Source: Diphasiastrum complanatum
Lineage: Eukaryota; Streptophyta; Lycopodiopsida; Lycopodiales; Lycopodiaceae
Length of the DNA: 64,000 nucleotides
Direction: 5' to 3'
Assembly (NCBI GenBank): GCA_029204225.1
Contig: MU831889.1
Coordinates: 34,263-98,262 of the forward strand
Each line of letters begins with the position of its first letter. Position 1 is the first letter of the stretch. Shown here piece after piece: positions 11,691 to 24,639 of this stretch. The position numbers were made by a program, and so were the translations under genes. The notes under the pieces were generated by a model. That model had not been told where the DNA came from. It ran no database searches and saw only the letters and a program-made list of their open reading frames with translations.

Positions 11691-11779
11691 TTAACTCTCT
11701 TTGCGTTTCTTTCTCAAACAAGTTTTTTTTTTTCGAGTATCCTCACGTCCTATCGGTTACTTTTTATTTTTACGGCATC

Positions 11780-12185
11780 TTTTTAAAAAAAAAAAAAAGA
11801 ATTGGACCATTAGCCTCGTTGGAAGTGACCCTATCTCTGATAGCTCCTCTCACGACTGTCGAAGGCTTTTTCTGTAAAAAAATAAAAAATAATAATAATA
11901 AACAAACAAACAAACAAACAAACAAACTTTTGTAGAGGCCTATGAAGTTCCATCTCGTTGAGACCAGGACATAGAGAAATCTGCAAGGGTTATTGTCAAA
12001 AAAAAAAAAAAAACAAATTGGGCCATTAGCCTCGTTGGGAAGCGACTCTATCTTTGATAGCTCCGCCCACGACTGTTGAAGGCCCTTTTCTGTAAAAAAA
12101 AATATTATAATAATTTTAGCCCAAGCCTCTCTAGTGAGTGACTTTGTCTTTGATAGACTCTCCCAAGACTGCCAAGGCTAAAACG
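11780..12185. repeat. Three diverged copies of an approx. 75-bp motif between A-rich tracts
   Basis: Copies near 11806-11870, 12025-12090 and 12118-12180 share ATTAGCCTCGTTGG, TATCTCTGATAGCTCC, ACGACTGT and GAAGGC. Long A runs or an AAC microsatellite (11900-11927) lie between them. The arrangement with A-rich tails resembles short retroposons, but no clear A or B box or target duplication was found. Confidence 0.55.
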
Positions 12186-12672
12186 AGTTATAGTTGGTAT
12201 TGAAAAATCCTTCTATAAACTTGCGGAGAGGTGCCGAAAAGTAGTTTTTGAAGCAAAACTAACCCTTTGCCAAAAAACCTACATAAGTGCTTTTCCAATT
12301 ATCATCCCTTGTCATAAGACTTTCGTTGGAAGGGCATAATTGAAATTATTTATAAAATCTACCCTTGCCCAAACCGTGAATGTTCTAGACAAAGAAATAT
12401 TTCTGCTTTGTTCATCATGTCTTTTCCTCTTCCATCTCCTCATCATCAATTCCCTCATATACATTTCAAAAACTGCATCTCCCAATCTCTCTCTCGTACA
12501 TCACCACACCACTCCATATCACCTTCATCTTGCACACATCAGGCCATGGCAATGTATGAGCAGCTTGCCCAAATCTCGATGCTTTTCGGAGAAACTCTTG
12601 CCAAGATGGCGGCAGGTTGGAATTCCGATCTTCCTAGTCACCACAAAATGGTATTTTTCTATTGCCAGATTT

Positions 12673-14127
12673 TCAATAATACCCATAAGGGTCTGGTGGC
12701 CATTCCGGATAACCTTGTTCATCAACAATTGGGTAGTTGAGGCATTCCATCAGAGTATCCCAAGATAAAACTGAATCCTCATAGATTGGCGCAATTGGTC
12801 CCGATGTCATGGACTCTCCCAAATCATAATGTGGATATGACATGCTTGCTTGACTCTCTTGTCTGTCCAGGTATTCGTGGTATGCCATAACCTAACGACT
12901 TTCCTCAGCAGTCAATATCAAAGATTTAGGACAAGGCTTTGTCATTGTAGGTGCTGGTTCTTGCTGTACAATTGGTCGTTTTGGGCTTAAATTCCCTGGA
13001 TTTGGCCATCTAAGCAATGTGATGTCCTGATGTAGCTTTGTGGTGGCCAGATGTTGAGTGGAACATTCCAACTTTGGTTGGATCTTGTTTATGATTGGCG
13101 TTGAAATCAGAGGACAATCTCCCACCTTAGTCTTTCCTTTCTCAATGGACTGCTTTCTTGAAGGTGGTACAGATGGGTCGTTGCGTTGACTGATAGTCAG
13201 TTTGCTTTCAAGTTGTGTGTTTGACGTGAGACCCCTTTGTAATTCATCCACCAGAAGTTGTTGCAGCATTTGTTTTATGAGGCTTGGTAAAATCTACTGG
13301 ATTGCATCTGTTGCCAATTTTTTTACTTCTTTTGTTATCCCTGGTTGGATAGATTTTACCCACTCTGTCTTCTGTGGTGTTGGTGATTCACGTGTGGCCG
13401 TGTCAACTTGTCTTAGGATCTTTCTCTCATTCCTTCCATCTGCATCTGCTTCGTAACCAGGTGGCACTATAAGTTTGTGTTTGTAGTGCAGCTTCTCGGT
13501 GGGTGGATTTGCATGGTCATATGTAAGTTGCCGATTCAAGCAGGTAAGAGTCATAATGGCTTTTCTTGGATCTCTTAGTGGACAATCACGACATGGGTGA
13601 TTGATTCCGCATTTTTCACACCAAGGATAAAAGGAGGACAGATCATTTCGGTGTGGACATTCTGATCTATGATGTTTACCTCCACATCCAAAACACCGTA
13701 CCATGTGTAAGATTCTGTCACCTCTCAATTGATGTGCGTACACCGATATCAGGTCTCCTTTAATCCCTTCCACGAAATATAGTCGTGAGCCAATTTGAAC
13801 TTCCCTTGCCTGAGATGATCCACTCTCTGATATAACCAATACTTCCACCGAATCTTGCCTAACCACTAGAGAAGATTCTGAAAGTCCTGAGACCGATCTA
13901 CTTTCTTTGGATGAGCGATTTGATGGCAAGCTAGATGGCATAGATGAGGATTTTGTTGATAGATTTCCAATCTCCAGAATTCTCTTATTGGCTTGATTTC
14001 GTAATCTCGGATTTCGAACTAGACATTGAGGTGTTGGATGTTTTCCAAAACAATAATGGCACTGGTCCAATGGTCGGATCTTTCGATTGGCATTTCGTGG
14101 TTCTGGGATGTAATCATATGACTGCAC
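12673..14127 (-). pseudogene. Gag-like gene with CX2CX3HX4C zinc knuckles, two in-frame TAG codons
   Basis: One minus-strand frame stays open from 14127 down to 12673 (about 485 codons) except for two amber codons at 13294-13296 and 12892-12894. It encodes three zinc knuckles with unusual CX2CX3HX4C spacing: CHYCFGKHPTPQC, CFGCGGKHHRSEC and CEKCGINHPCRDC. The last two are paired as in the gypsy gag at 31600-31735. The C-terminus is acidic and proline/tyrosine-rich (EWPPDPYGYY). No protease, RT or integrase is attached. It could be a gag-only relic of the local gypsy lineage or a gag-derived host gene. N-terminal coding continues upstream in other frames. Confidence 0.65.
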
Positions 14128-14593
14128 ATCTCATCTGTGTCACTGACACTTGCATCTGATCGTCCGTACTACTAGTACTTTGGCTAGCGTTATTTGTGGC
14201 ATCTTGTGGATTAGATGCTCTATCATCCCTGATTGTTTGAATGTTGGATATGGGTTGTGATGGTGTGTGCAAGATCTATGCTTCTGCAATAGCCGCTGCC
14301 TTACAGAGTTATTTTGGACTGGTATATGATGTAAAGGGTGGCATACCAATCTTGATCTTGTGCGGTAATCCAAGTTTTTGCTGATCGCCATCATCCAATA
14401 AAGCCTCAGATTTTACATAAGCAAATTCTACCCACGCTTTTCCTGAAGCACCCATGTCCCAGCAATAAAAGAACCGACAATAGCGCTCCTTCACGACAGT
14501 TGCAGTCCAGTGCCGAGGGACCGACACTACTTTGGGCCGTGGACCCTGTTGTGGGTATTTCCTACACAATGATGAACAAGTGGGTCCCACCAC
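14128..14593 (-). pseudogene. N-terminal part of the gag-like gene, frame-shifted
   Basis: A minus-strand frame at 14593-14309 reads VVSVPRHWTATVVKERY and GKAWVEFAYVKSEALLDDG, ending after IGMPPFTSYTSPK. Serine/threonine/glutamine-rich coding-like sequence follows in another frame to about 14140. The stretch joins the main frame only through one or two frame changes near 14130-14160. The upstream part is cut at about 14546 by the probable insertion described next. No domain recognised. Confidence 0.5.
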
Positions 14594-14790
14594 TTGAAAT
14601 ACTATTGGCCAAGCCTTACCTAGTGGGCCCCGCCACAGTACATTGTACAGTTAGAATAATAAGTGCAAGGGCACCGTCTTCCTGTGTGTATAAGACCGAC
14701 AACCATTAGAATGAAGTTCATTTAGTTTGAAGGGCTAGGATGCCGTTGTAAATAGGCCAGTGAGAGCCAAGATGGCCCTCCCTCCTCAAC

Positions 14791-14800
14791 TATATAAGGA
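14791..14800 (+). promoter_or_regulatory. TATA box
   Basis: CTATATAAGGAGGC sits about 60 bases before the CT array and about 40 before an ATG. It fits an LTR promoter. It is the clearest core promoter seen in the window. Confidence 0.5.
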
Positions 14801-14855
14801 GGCAATTTTTCATTGTACACATCTTCCATTCTTCATAATGAAGCTCTCTTCTTTT

Positions 14856-14857
<2 letters not shown>

Positions 14858-14938
<81 letters not shown>
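14858..14938. repeat. (CT)n microsatellite
   Basis: About 80 bp of uninterrupted CT, followed by imperfect CT-rich sequence to about 15150. Confidence 0.97.
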
Positions 14939-14942
<4 letters not shown>

Positions 14943-15229
14943 TCCCCAAGGGTGATTGGTGCATAGCTATGGATAGGCGCTCAAGCCCCCATAGCCCCAA
15001 CCATCGTTGGGGAACTCTCTTCTCTCTCTAATCTCTCCTTACTCTCTCTCTTCTCTCCTCTCTCTAAACTCTCTCTCCTCTCTCCTCTCTCTACACACAC
15101 TCTCTCTCATCACTCCTTCTATCTCTCTACCTCCCTTCTCTCTCTGTTGCTATGCAGGTGTGCACGAGCTGCTCCTAGTGAACGGACCCCTATACTACAA
15201 ACAACCACAATAAAGTCTAACAGTACAGA

Positions 15230-17207
<1,978 letters not shown>

Positions 17208-17520
17208 AAGAGAGCAGGAAGAGTAAAAGAATAGAGTTGTGTAATCTCCTTATTTATAGAAAGCAGAGCACACTTAGGTGCACCAAGTGCAGATTATTGC
17301 TCACCGTTAGATTGAATCTCCATAACGTGCATAAATCTTGGCCATCGAAGGATTTCCAATTTTCCCACCATTTTTTTTTAAAAACTATTTTCTATTTGTG
17401 TGGGGTCTTCCAACTTAGTAAAGCATTTTTCGGCACTTCCGTGAACTTGGTTTATACAAGACAAATGCTTCCCGCAAAAACTTGTGGAGTGAATAAAGTA
17501 GTATATGTGTGCAACAGAGC

Positions 17521-17624
<104 letters not shown>

Positions 17625-17874
17625 CCTATTAGAGCCTCCCGAAAAAATTTCCAAGGGGGTAAATGCATATAATTCGAGAGCCAAATTGGACCTCTTGCCC
17701 ATGTACAATAGTTGGTCGTTCTATCGAAATTAATTTGACATTCTTTCTAATGTCCCTAACTACATAACAAACTTATGAGAGCAGTCTTTCTAAATTGTAT
17801 GTAGGATTACATCAAAGATGGAGTAAGAAGAATTCATTCCAGATATCCACACCGATCATTACTACACAAACCTA

Positions 17875-18162
17875 TTGTTGAATTTGGACTCGGAGCGTAG
17901 TGATTCTGAGATCTATGATACTGACTTTGGAGTATCAATGGATGAAACAATATACCGTTTAACTGATGATGTAGTTGGGCTCACTCATGCAAACATAGAA
18001 GCCTACTCACCTTCCGTAGATGTCAAGGAGCACACATCCCCTGCCTTCTTCCTTTTTAATGCTCAGTCGCACCATCTTATGTGTGCAAGTATCAATAAGT
18101 CCACTTTTCCAACGTATGGAGAGATTTTGGGTGTTGAACCCACATTTATAGCTCCTCCTTGA
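17875..18162 (+). pseudogene. Coding-like segment upstream of the Mutator-like relic, unrecognised
   Basis: 95 codons, acidic at the start (SERSDSEIYDTDFGVSMDE), ending at a TGA after EPTFIAPP. It is in the same orientation as the relic at 18430-19039 and 270 bp before it, so it may be an N-terminal part of the same element gene. No family recognised. Confidence 0.4.
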
Positions 18163-18429
18163 AACAAACAAAGAAAACCAAATCCAGAGTACGATATTCA
18201 ACAAAAATGAAAAGATATGCAAATGAAAATGTGTCTAAAAACCATGTATCATGGGAGAGAGGAAATTTGTTTCAACTCTAAGATGTCCCTCCTAATTTCG
18301 CATGTAGAACAATGGCATGAATTGTTTTGTGATTGTCATATTGACATAGTGGCTGGGAAACACAATAATTTAACCTAAACCATTGAAGCAATAAAGTCAC
18401 ATTGGGTCGTCGGTTTGCAGAATTATTTA

Positions 18430-19039
18430 TCAAGGCTAGCTATGATACATGTTCAGTTTTCCTTGGTGTGACTACAAAACCAGTTGGTGGCGAGCCTATT
18501 TCATTCACACATCAATACTTGTTGCATGTTGAAGAACTTCAAGATAAAATAGAAGAATTGTGGAGCATCTAGTGATGTTAGTTTGCATACGGTCAACATC
18601 ATGGGGAAAAAGTGGATGTCGTTTGAGAGATTACATCTGCCATAGGGGTAAGAAAACATGCAAACAAGTATCAAATATTGTGCCACACATGAGTTGTAGA
18701 GTGGGATGTCCTTTTCGGATGAGACTGACCATGACCATCCCGATGGATACAAAGGACATGGCACGAGTCCAAGTGTATGCTATACATGAGTATCATCATC
18801 CCGACTCAGAGGAGGACAAACTACATTTGCATCCACATCCCTTTGTGGTGCATGAGTGTGAGAGAGATCTACAGGCATATAAAGAGGCATCTCAACTATC
18901 CAATGCATCTATCCAACGTGCACCATTATTGCAAGCACAAGTTAGTGAGGCGGATCAGACATGCTTTAGGTTTTTTCTCATCCCAAAGGAGATATCCCAA
19001 TTGTCATACAAGCTACGAACGAAACGTAATTTGATGTGA
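18430..19039 (+). pseudogene. Mutator/FAR1-like N-terminal relic, copy 1
   Basis: Coding-like pieces in changing frames: VGGEPISFTHQYLLHVEEL, then from 18560 a frame with CRVGCPFRMRL, VYAIHEYHHPDSEEDKLH and VVHECERDLQAYK. A Cys pair followed by a His-rich block is what the FAR1/WRKY-GCM1-type zinc domain at the start of many plant Mutator-like transposases looks like (family knowledge; assignment inferred). The stretch FVVHECERDLQAYK recurs at 53400-53575 on the minus strand, upstream of a transposase core, which supports the call. No transposase core follows here. Confidence 0.5.
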
Positions 19040-19049
19040 TATGAGAATA

Positions 19050-20880
19050 TTTTTTCACACTCTAGGCTTATAAAAATGTCTCTGATCAAACTCTAAATTT
19101 CTAACTAATTTTTGTTGTTTGTGTTGTGCAGTACGTGTGCCCCAACTACACAGCTGACAACAAGGTGTTTTTGAAAAACGTTTTAAATCGAGGGGTTTTT
19201 GAAAAACGTTTTAAATCAAGGTTGGAGAGATAATTAGAGAGAGAGACAGAGACATAGAGCGAGGCATAGAGTTAGGCAGACAAAAAATATAGTTGTTGTA
19301 TGTGAAAATTATGGTTTTCGGATAATTGAGATCATGTGATTATAGACCGACAGATTTCATGATTGTCAGTTCCCATAAACCAGAATTTGGGACTTTTGAG
19401 CTAGAAACAATGATTGTGATTTGAAATACTTTAATATGGTTTTTATCTGCTATTTCTTTGTCGTTTGTCTTGGTTCATTTGTTTATATGGTTGCCCTAAT
19501 TTTAAAAGCTCTTCCATTGAAAAACATACTCTTGAAAAGCTTCTATTTTGGAAGCCAAGTTGATTTAAAACTTTACAAAGACCAAACTACACGATATATA
19601 GCTTCAATAAGATTAATGAATTGCTCAATGGTTATGTATGTCTTCATTAAGATTGACTGATTACTCATTGGACATTCACACTATGAGGACATATCACATG
19701 TTTACATGAATGTATTTCAGTTATGCTCAGAACTCAAGGACTAATATTTACCTTCTTTCCTAGGTGTCTCTTTTTTGTTCAAACAATGGATAAGATTCTA
19801 AAATCTCATGTTATCATTTCTTGTTTATTTTATACTTGATCTCACTAACGTTTGCATGCAGGTTTACAGGTTTCCCGGTGGGAATACCAATTTTGGTTTT
19901 GCACGCTCTTTTAAAATCATGGAATTAACAAAGAAAAAACACAAAATGAGTTCTATCCATGGCATGACCAAATTATGTTAATTTAGTCATCCAAATACCA
20001 ATGTAATCATAAGACGATTATTTGTAAATATGTTAGTTATCAATAATGCAACAACACCATTCCATACCTACTATTATCACATATGTTAGAACAATACAAT
20101 GAGAAATTAGGGGATATTGAAGAGTGAAATTCATGTACTATTGATTGTGATCTGAAATACACTACAGCTTGAAGGTGTCAGATTTTTGTTTGTTGTGTTT
20201 GTCTGATTAGGCTTATGTGTATTCGATCTGTTCACTCACGTCTCAATTCGAATTTGTTAGATGAAACTCCACAAATATTTATGATCAGATATGATCAATT
20301 CTCGAAGGCATTGTTAAAATGATTCCGCACATTCAACAATGCACAAATACAATAAATAGACTGATCAGAGTGATCTTTGAATTGCATCTATTAGAATTTG
20401 AATCCAAATCTATTGTATTTTAGATTCATGGGATTGTAAAATTCCAACAATTTTCTCATTCCAAAGAACTTGAAAACAAGTATTAGCTTACCTTATAACT
20501 AGGCATTAGTGCTCATTAAATTTTTTACAAATATTCAATTACTCACGTAGATACATTGACTCGCAAGGAAATGATGGGTTTTGACCTACTATCAAATTTA
20601 GTTTGATTGCGAAATTTAAATATGTAAGACAAAGTATTCATGGTGCCCCAAGTACATTGGTGCACGTGCACAAAGTGAAAGATGGTTTTTAAAAGAAATT
20701 GCGTATTGCATTTTAAAAATGTTATGCCTTTCAATGTTTGTATATTATTCTTCTAAAAAATTTATGCTTTGCAACAAGTTGTATTTATAACAAAAAGGAG
20801 TTGATAACCAACTATCAATAAATGAGTGATTCTTTGATTTTAATGAAGCAATTCATAATCTGCCTCACAAATAGAGAAAT
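19050..20880. other. Non-coding stretch
   Basis: AT-rich. It holds a tandem duplication of about 28 bp (GTTTTTGAAAAACGTTTTAA) at 19165-19225. Otherwise nothing recognised. Confidence 0.5.
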
Positions 20881-20881
20881 G

Positions 20882-20897
20882 GTCTCTCTCTCTCCCT

Positions 20898-20940
<43 letters not shown>
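20882..20940. repeat. (TC)n microsatellite
   Basis: Imperfect start (TCCC repeats), then a pure TC run, 220 bp before the HSP90 fragment. Confidence 0.95.
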
Positions 20941-20941
<1 letters not shown>

Positions 20942-21160
20942 TGGCCTTTGCAAGCATTTGCCCGAGCTGTGACGTTGTCGTTGAGCGTCTCTTGTTTTGA
21001 AACTTTTTCCCTCGAAGGAACGCGTCGAGAGAGCGAGAGGGTGACAGGGAGAGGAGAGGAGAGCGCGCATGCAAGAGAGATGACTGATCGTCTTCACTCA
21101 GAAATTTGCGAATGCCAATGCGGATCAAGAAAGATCTCTGGTTTTTGTTTAATGTTGTAG

Positions 21161-21900
21161 TAAGCTGAGACATTTGCCTTCCAGGCTGATATCAATCAGC
21201 TTCTGAGTTGATCATCAACACTTTTTACGGCAACAAGCAAATATTTCTTCGAGAACTGATAAGCAACGCCTCAGATGTACGCATATGATTGACAAACGCA
21301 TTGGGCTTTCTTACCTAGTACAAAACCGATGTAATGATTGGGTCTTTAATGCTATTTTGCTTGTATTGTAGGCGCTGGACAAGATCCGCTTCGAGAGCCT
21401 GACAGATAAAAGCAAGCTAGATGGACAACCAGAATTCTTCATTCACATCATTCCTGACAAAAGCACCAACACTCTCACTATTATTGACAGCGGGATTGGA
21501 ATGACCAAAGCAGGTGAGCCTTGCCTCTGATTTCTTCGTTTTGCTTTACATTAACTGTTCAATCTCATTTTGTAAAATAATAAACAAAAATTAAGATTGT
21601 ATATTTGCTGTGATTGTCAGGTCTGGTGAAGAACCTTGGTACCATTGCTAGATCGGGCACTAAAGAGTTCATGGAAGCTTTGGCAGCCGGAGCAGATGTT
21701 AGCATGATCGGACAGTTTGGTGTTGGATTTTACTCTGCATATTTGGCGGCTGAGAAGGTGGTTGTGACAAGCAAGCACAACGAGGATGAGCAGTATATCT
21801 GGAATCTCATGCAGGAAAATCGTTCACTGTTACGAGAGACGCAGCAGGCGAGCCCCTTGGCCGTGGAACGAAGATTACACTGTACCTCAAGGAAGACCAG
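21161..21900 (+). pseudogene. HSP90: HSP90 (cytosolic type) N-terminal pseudogene, three exons
   Basis: Exon 1 (21161-21276) gives [13 protein letters not shown] and [17 protein letters not shown]. Exon 2 (21372-21513) gives [18 protein letters not shown] and [11 protein letters not shown]. Exon 3 (21621-21900) gives [17 protein letters not shown] and [17 protein letters not shown]. These are the N-terminal GHKL ATP-binding domain, including the Asp of DSGIGM and the GVGFYS lid. GT/AG introns are kept. It is dead: no ATG (TAA where Met is expected), a one-base deletion after LLS (about 21213), another after QYIW (TGGAA for TGGGAA, about 21801), and no exons after LYLKEDQ. The retained introns point to genomic duplication rather than a processed copy. 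Confidence 0.93.
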
Positions 21901-22222
21901 GTAAGTTTAGGATGAAAACCAGTTATAGTAGTGTTGACAACCAGCACTTATGATTCTTCTTTGGCGATGTATGTAAGGACTGCCTAATGATATTCTTTAT
22001 TTAACCATGAGAAAAAGTTCTAGCTTAAGAGCATAACTGGTACATTGTTTTCTTTGGCGATGCAAACAGACTGTTTAAACAGTTACATTTCCTTCAGTAT
22101 CCGGATTGTATCCGAGAGCTCACTTATTTTGTCTTTGGTGTTGTCAAACATGGTAAAGTTGAGAATAACAAGCCACAGTTTAATTTCGTCTTCATAGGGG
22201 TTCCGTTCAAGAGCAGCCTAGC

Positions 22223-22442
22223 CTAAAGTAATGCTTTTGTAACTTGGCTTCGCAAAGGCTTAAGGTACAGTGGTAAACGCTTAAGGTACAGTTGTAAACA
22301 TCATGATCATATGCTTAAGAGTGATGTGTTGTTTAAAGTAATGCTTTTGTAACTTGGCTTCGCAAAGGCTTAAGGTACAGTGGTAAACGCTTAAGGTACA
22401 GTTGTAAACATCATGATCATATGCTTAAGAGTGATGTGTTGT
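22223..22442. repeat. Perfect tandem duplication, 2 x 110 bp
   Basis: The block TAAAGTAATGCTTTTGTAAC through GTGATGTGTTGTT occurs twice back to back with no difference that I can see. Within each unit GCTTAAGGTACAGT is itself repeated twice, 20 bp apart. Lies 320 bp after the HSP90 fragment. Confidence 0.95.
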
Positions 22443-22689
22443 TGCGTTGTGAAGACAAGAGCATCAACTAAAACGGATTTTCAAATTATTCTAAATTTAA
22501 ATCTTTTTTTTGGTTCTTCTCTCTTTGCGTTGAAGGTCATGGACAAAGCTCGAGAAAATCAGCAAAGTATAAGGACAAAATCAGCACAATTTTTCAAGAA
22601 TTGATATCATAAATTTTTTGACAATTTTTTATATAAACATGTAGACACTCTTATGAGCAACAATAATAGTCTTGGCTGCCCGTGAACCC

Positions 22690-23035
22690 TTTTCTCTCCT
22701 CATCCACCCCTCGCTGCCCTTCGTCTGCCCTTAGTCTTTTATTCTCCTCCTTCTACTCACTGCTGCTGGTTCGATCTCTCCCTGGCCCAACCTTTCTTCT
22801 TCTCCTTCACGCTCAGGCTTGCTGATCTGGTCGCGATCCTCCTCTTCTCGGCCTGCTGCCCAAGCTCGTCCCTCTCTTCCACGATCTGCTACTAGCCGTG
22901 CTCCCTTCTCTGAGAGTCAGTTCCATCGCTCCTCGATGCTTCTGGCCCTCACTTTGGCCGCTTCTTCTACACTCCTTTGCTGCCAGGCTCGCTCTTCTGC
23001 TATTGTTGGTCGTGCTGGCCTTCCTGTTCCTTAGC
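22690..23035. other. Pyrimidine-rich, GC-richer stretch
   Basis: CT-rich sequence (CTCC, TTCTTC, GCTCGT) with a 71-codon open frame of serine, alanine and arginine that reflects composition. It could be the U5 part of an LTR or a 5' untranslated region; no partner copy was found in the window. Confidence 0.35.
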
Positions 23036-23458
23036 TGCAGGCTCGAAGGGAATGATTGGATTTTATGAACATTACTTTATTCAGGTGGCTCTGTTTTGAG
23101 ATGAGATTCTCAATAATCAGAAAGATTTCTGTCGGAATGGCAACCCTGATTTGTAGTGTAGCTGATTGATACAAAAAGAGTGTGTGCTGGTCTATGAAGG
23201 CAGATGTTTTGCCAATGATGACATTCTGCAGATGTGCAATCAGACTGCAAAGAGATGGCATATTTGGATTCTCATTTGGGACAGAAAGCTGAGGTGCAAC
23301 TTAGTGAGTGAGACACCGTAGTGCATGCTCAAAGTTTTGATATTCTTTTCAATAACATAGCTTCATTAACACATTCACCAGCTTTTTTTTAAATTGGGTT
23401 TGTTGTTATTCTACATTTTGTCTCCACACAGTCACTACTTTACATTCGTGAATGAAAC

Positions 23459-23497
<39 letters not shown>
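23459..23497. repeat. (GA)n microsatellite
   Basis: About 38 bp of GA directly before the ATG at 23498, a common position for GA tracts in plant 5' untranslated regions. Confidence 0.95.
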
Positions 23498-23502
<5 letters not shown>

Positions 23503-23869
23503 TGATTTCAGCGCGAGCAAAAGCGGCCTTCTACCAACCAAGAGGCCAACCTCGCATTCTCGCGACGATGCTGGTGCTGGATCATCATCATCCAACTCAC
23601 ACTTTGTGGCTCCTTCCCCCACGCCGCGCAGGAGTTTGCAGTTTATAGCCTTGGCGGCTTGCATCGGATTCCTGTTGCTGCAATTGCTGCCCGCCATGCA
23701 TGTTCGCCACCCTGCCGATCCCACACGCACTTGGATCCCAAAGGCTCCCATATCTCTGCCAGCCGGTTTGACAGTTTGCAGAAGCATGATGTTCCTTCCA
23801 GCAATGTTTCAGCACATGTACGTAGTCCTCTTTATACAGGAGAAAAGGCTTTATTTCCCCTTGGATTGA
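23498..23869 (+). CDS. Possible first exon of a single-pass membrane protein
   Basis: Starts at the ATG right after a GA tract. The N-terminus is polar and basic (MPDFSASKSGLLPTKRPTS). Then comes one hydrophobic helix at residues 46-65 (LQFIALAACIGFLLLQLLPA), then HVRHPADPTRTWIPKAP. This is a type II signal-anchor layout, typical of Golgi enzymes (inference). A splice donor (GTACGTAG or GTAGTC) near 23819-23826 probably ends the exon; the remaining codons to 23869 lose character. No further exon was found before the retroposon at 24.0 kb. The family is not recognised with confidence. Confidence 0.45.
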
Positions 23870-23998
23870 TAAATCATATCACAATTTTTTTTCCCCTTCA
23901 TTTTCATTTTCAAGGTCAGTTGGATCCCAGTTGTTTTTCCATTCAATTTCAAATTCAATTACTCCTTATCAGAATATCTACCTCATAATTGCATATTA

Positions 23999-24085
23999 TT
24001 AACCCAACGGGGTTGGCTCAGTTGGTTGGCTTGGCATCCAAAGTTTCTTTGGTCCCAGGCGAGCCTCCCCTTGGAAACCAAGAAG
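23999..24085 (+). mobile_element. Short tRNA-like retroposon (SINE-like) with perfect 15-bp target duplication
   Basis: An 87-bp insertion flanked by the exact repeat CATAATTGCATATTA (23984-23998 and 24086-24100). It carries a tRNA-like polymerase III A box (TGGCTCAGTTGG, 24014-24025) and a weak B-box-like segment (GGTCCCAGGCGAGCC, about 24051-24065). It ends CCAAGAAG with no long A tail. The flanking duplication shows it moved by target-primed insertion. It is shorter than typical plant SINEs, so it may be a head-only copy or a retroposed tRNA derivative. Confidence 0.72.
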
Positions 24086-24257
24086 CATAATTGCATATTA
24101 AATGAAGGTTAAAGTAAAATTCTGCTAAAGTCCCTGTGACGCGCTTCATGTTTGGTACCATGAAGAAGATCACAATTTGGCCATTTTCATCAGACAGCCA
24201 CTCATTGTCCAATACTACACGCAGTCAAGTCAATGCTCATTGGTGAGAAAGAAGAAC

Positions 24258-24337
24258 CGTGTTCATTCTTCTAGAGCTTCTCAGTACCATATGTAGGCGT
24301 GTTCATTCTTCTAGAGCTTCTCAGTACCATATGTAGG
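24258..24337. repeat. Perfect tandem duplication, 2 x 40 bp
   Basis: CGTGTTCATTCTTCTAGAGC through ATATGTAGG is present twice without a mismatch. Confidence 0.95.
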
Positions 24338-24590
24338 ATATAGCTGCAGGTTTAAGGTTTTGAGTAACCTCATCTTTGTTTCCTCCCGGAGTTCGTTTTT
24401 TACGTGCTTTAGATTTTTTATAGCCAATCGTGCTCGGGTAGCGTGATGTTGCCCAGAATCCCTGTGTCTGTGGGGGAGGAAGAGGGGGAAAGTTTAAAAT
24501 GTTTGCCCTTCCAACGGGGCAGGCACACTTCGCAAAACCCTGCCCGCCCAAAACGCCTGCCTGCCCGCAGACTTACGGGCCCCCATTCTC

Positions 24591-24594
<4 letters not shown>

Positions 24595-24636
<42 letters not shown>

Positions 24637-24638
24637 CG
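24595..24638. repeat. (TG)n microsatellite with CG interruption
   Basis: About 30 bp of TG followed by CGCGCG and more TG. Confidence 0.95.
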
Positions 24639-24639
24639 C

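Larger units (their letters stand above)
14547..15183 (+). mobile_element. Probable solo LTR-like insertion with TATA box and CT array
   Basis: Starts TGTTGTGGG. Inside are a TATA box (TATATAAGGA, 14791-14800), a short leader with CATTGTACACATCTTCC, a (CT)n array and a CT-rich tail, the usual order of a plant LTR promoter and U5. The hexamer GGACCC occurs at 14541-14546 and again at 15184-15189, a possible target-site duplication. The right end does not finish in CA and no PBS follows, so a solo LTR with a decayed end is the best reading. Confidence 0.5.

Noticed and set aside
22819-23034. 71-codon Ser/Ala/Arg-rich frame
   Set aside because: Composition-driven CT-rich sequence with no domain or partner copy.
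24001-24075. tRNA gene
   Set aside because: The A box is good, but the B box is poor, no cloverleaf with anticodon arm could be formed by eye, and it is flanked by a target duplication, so it is a retroposon.
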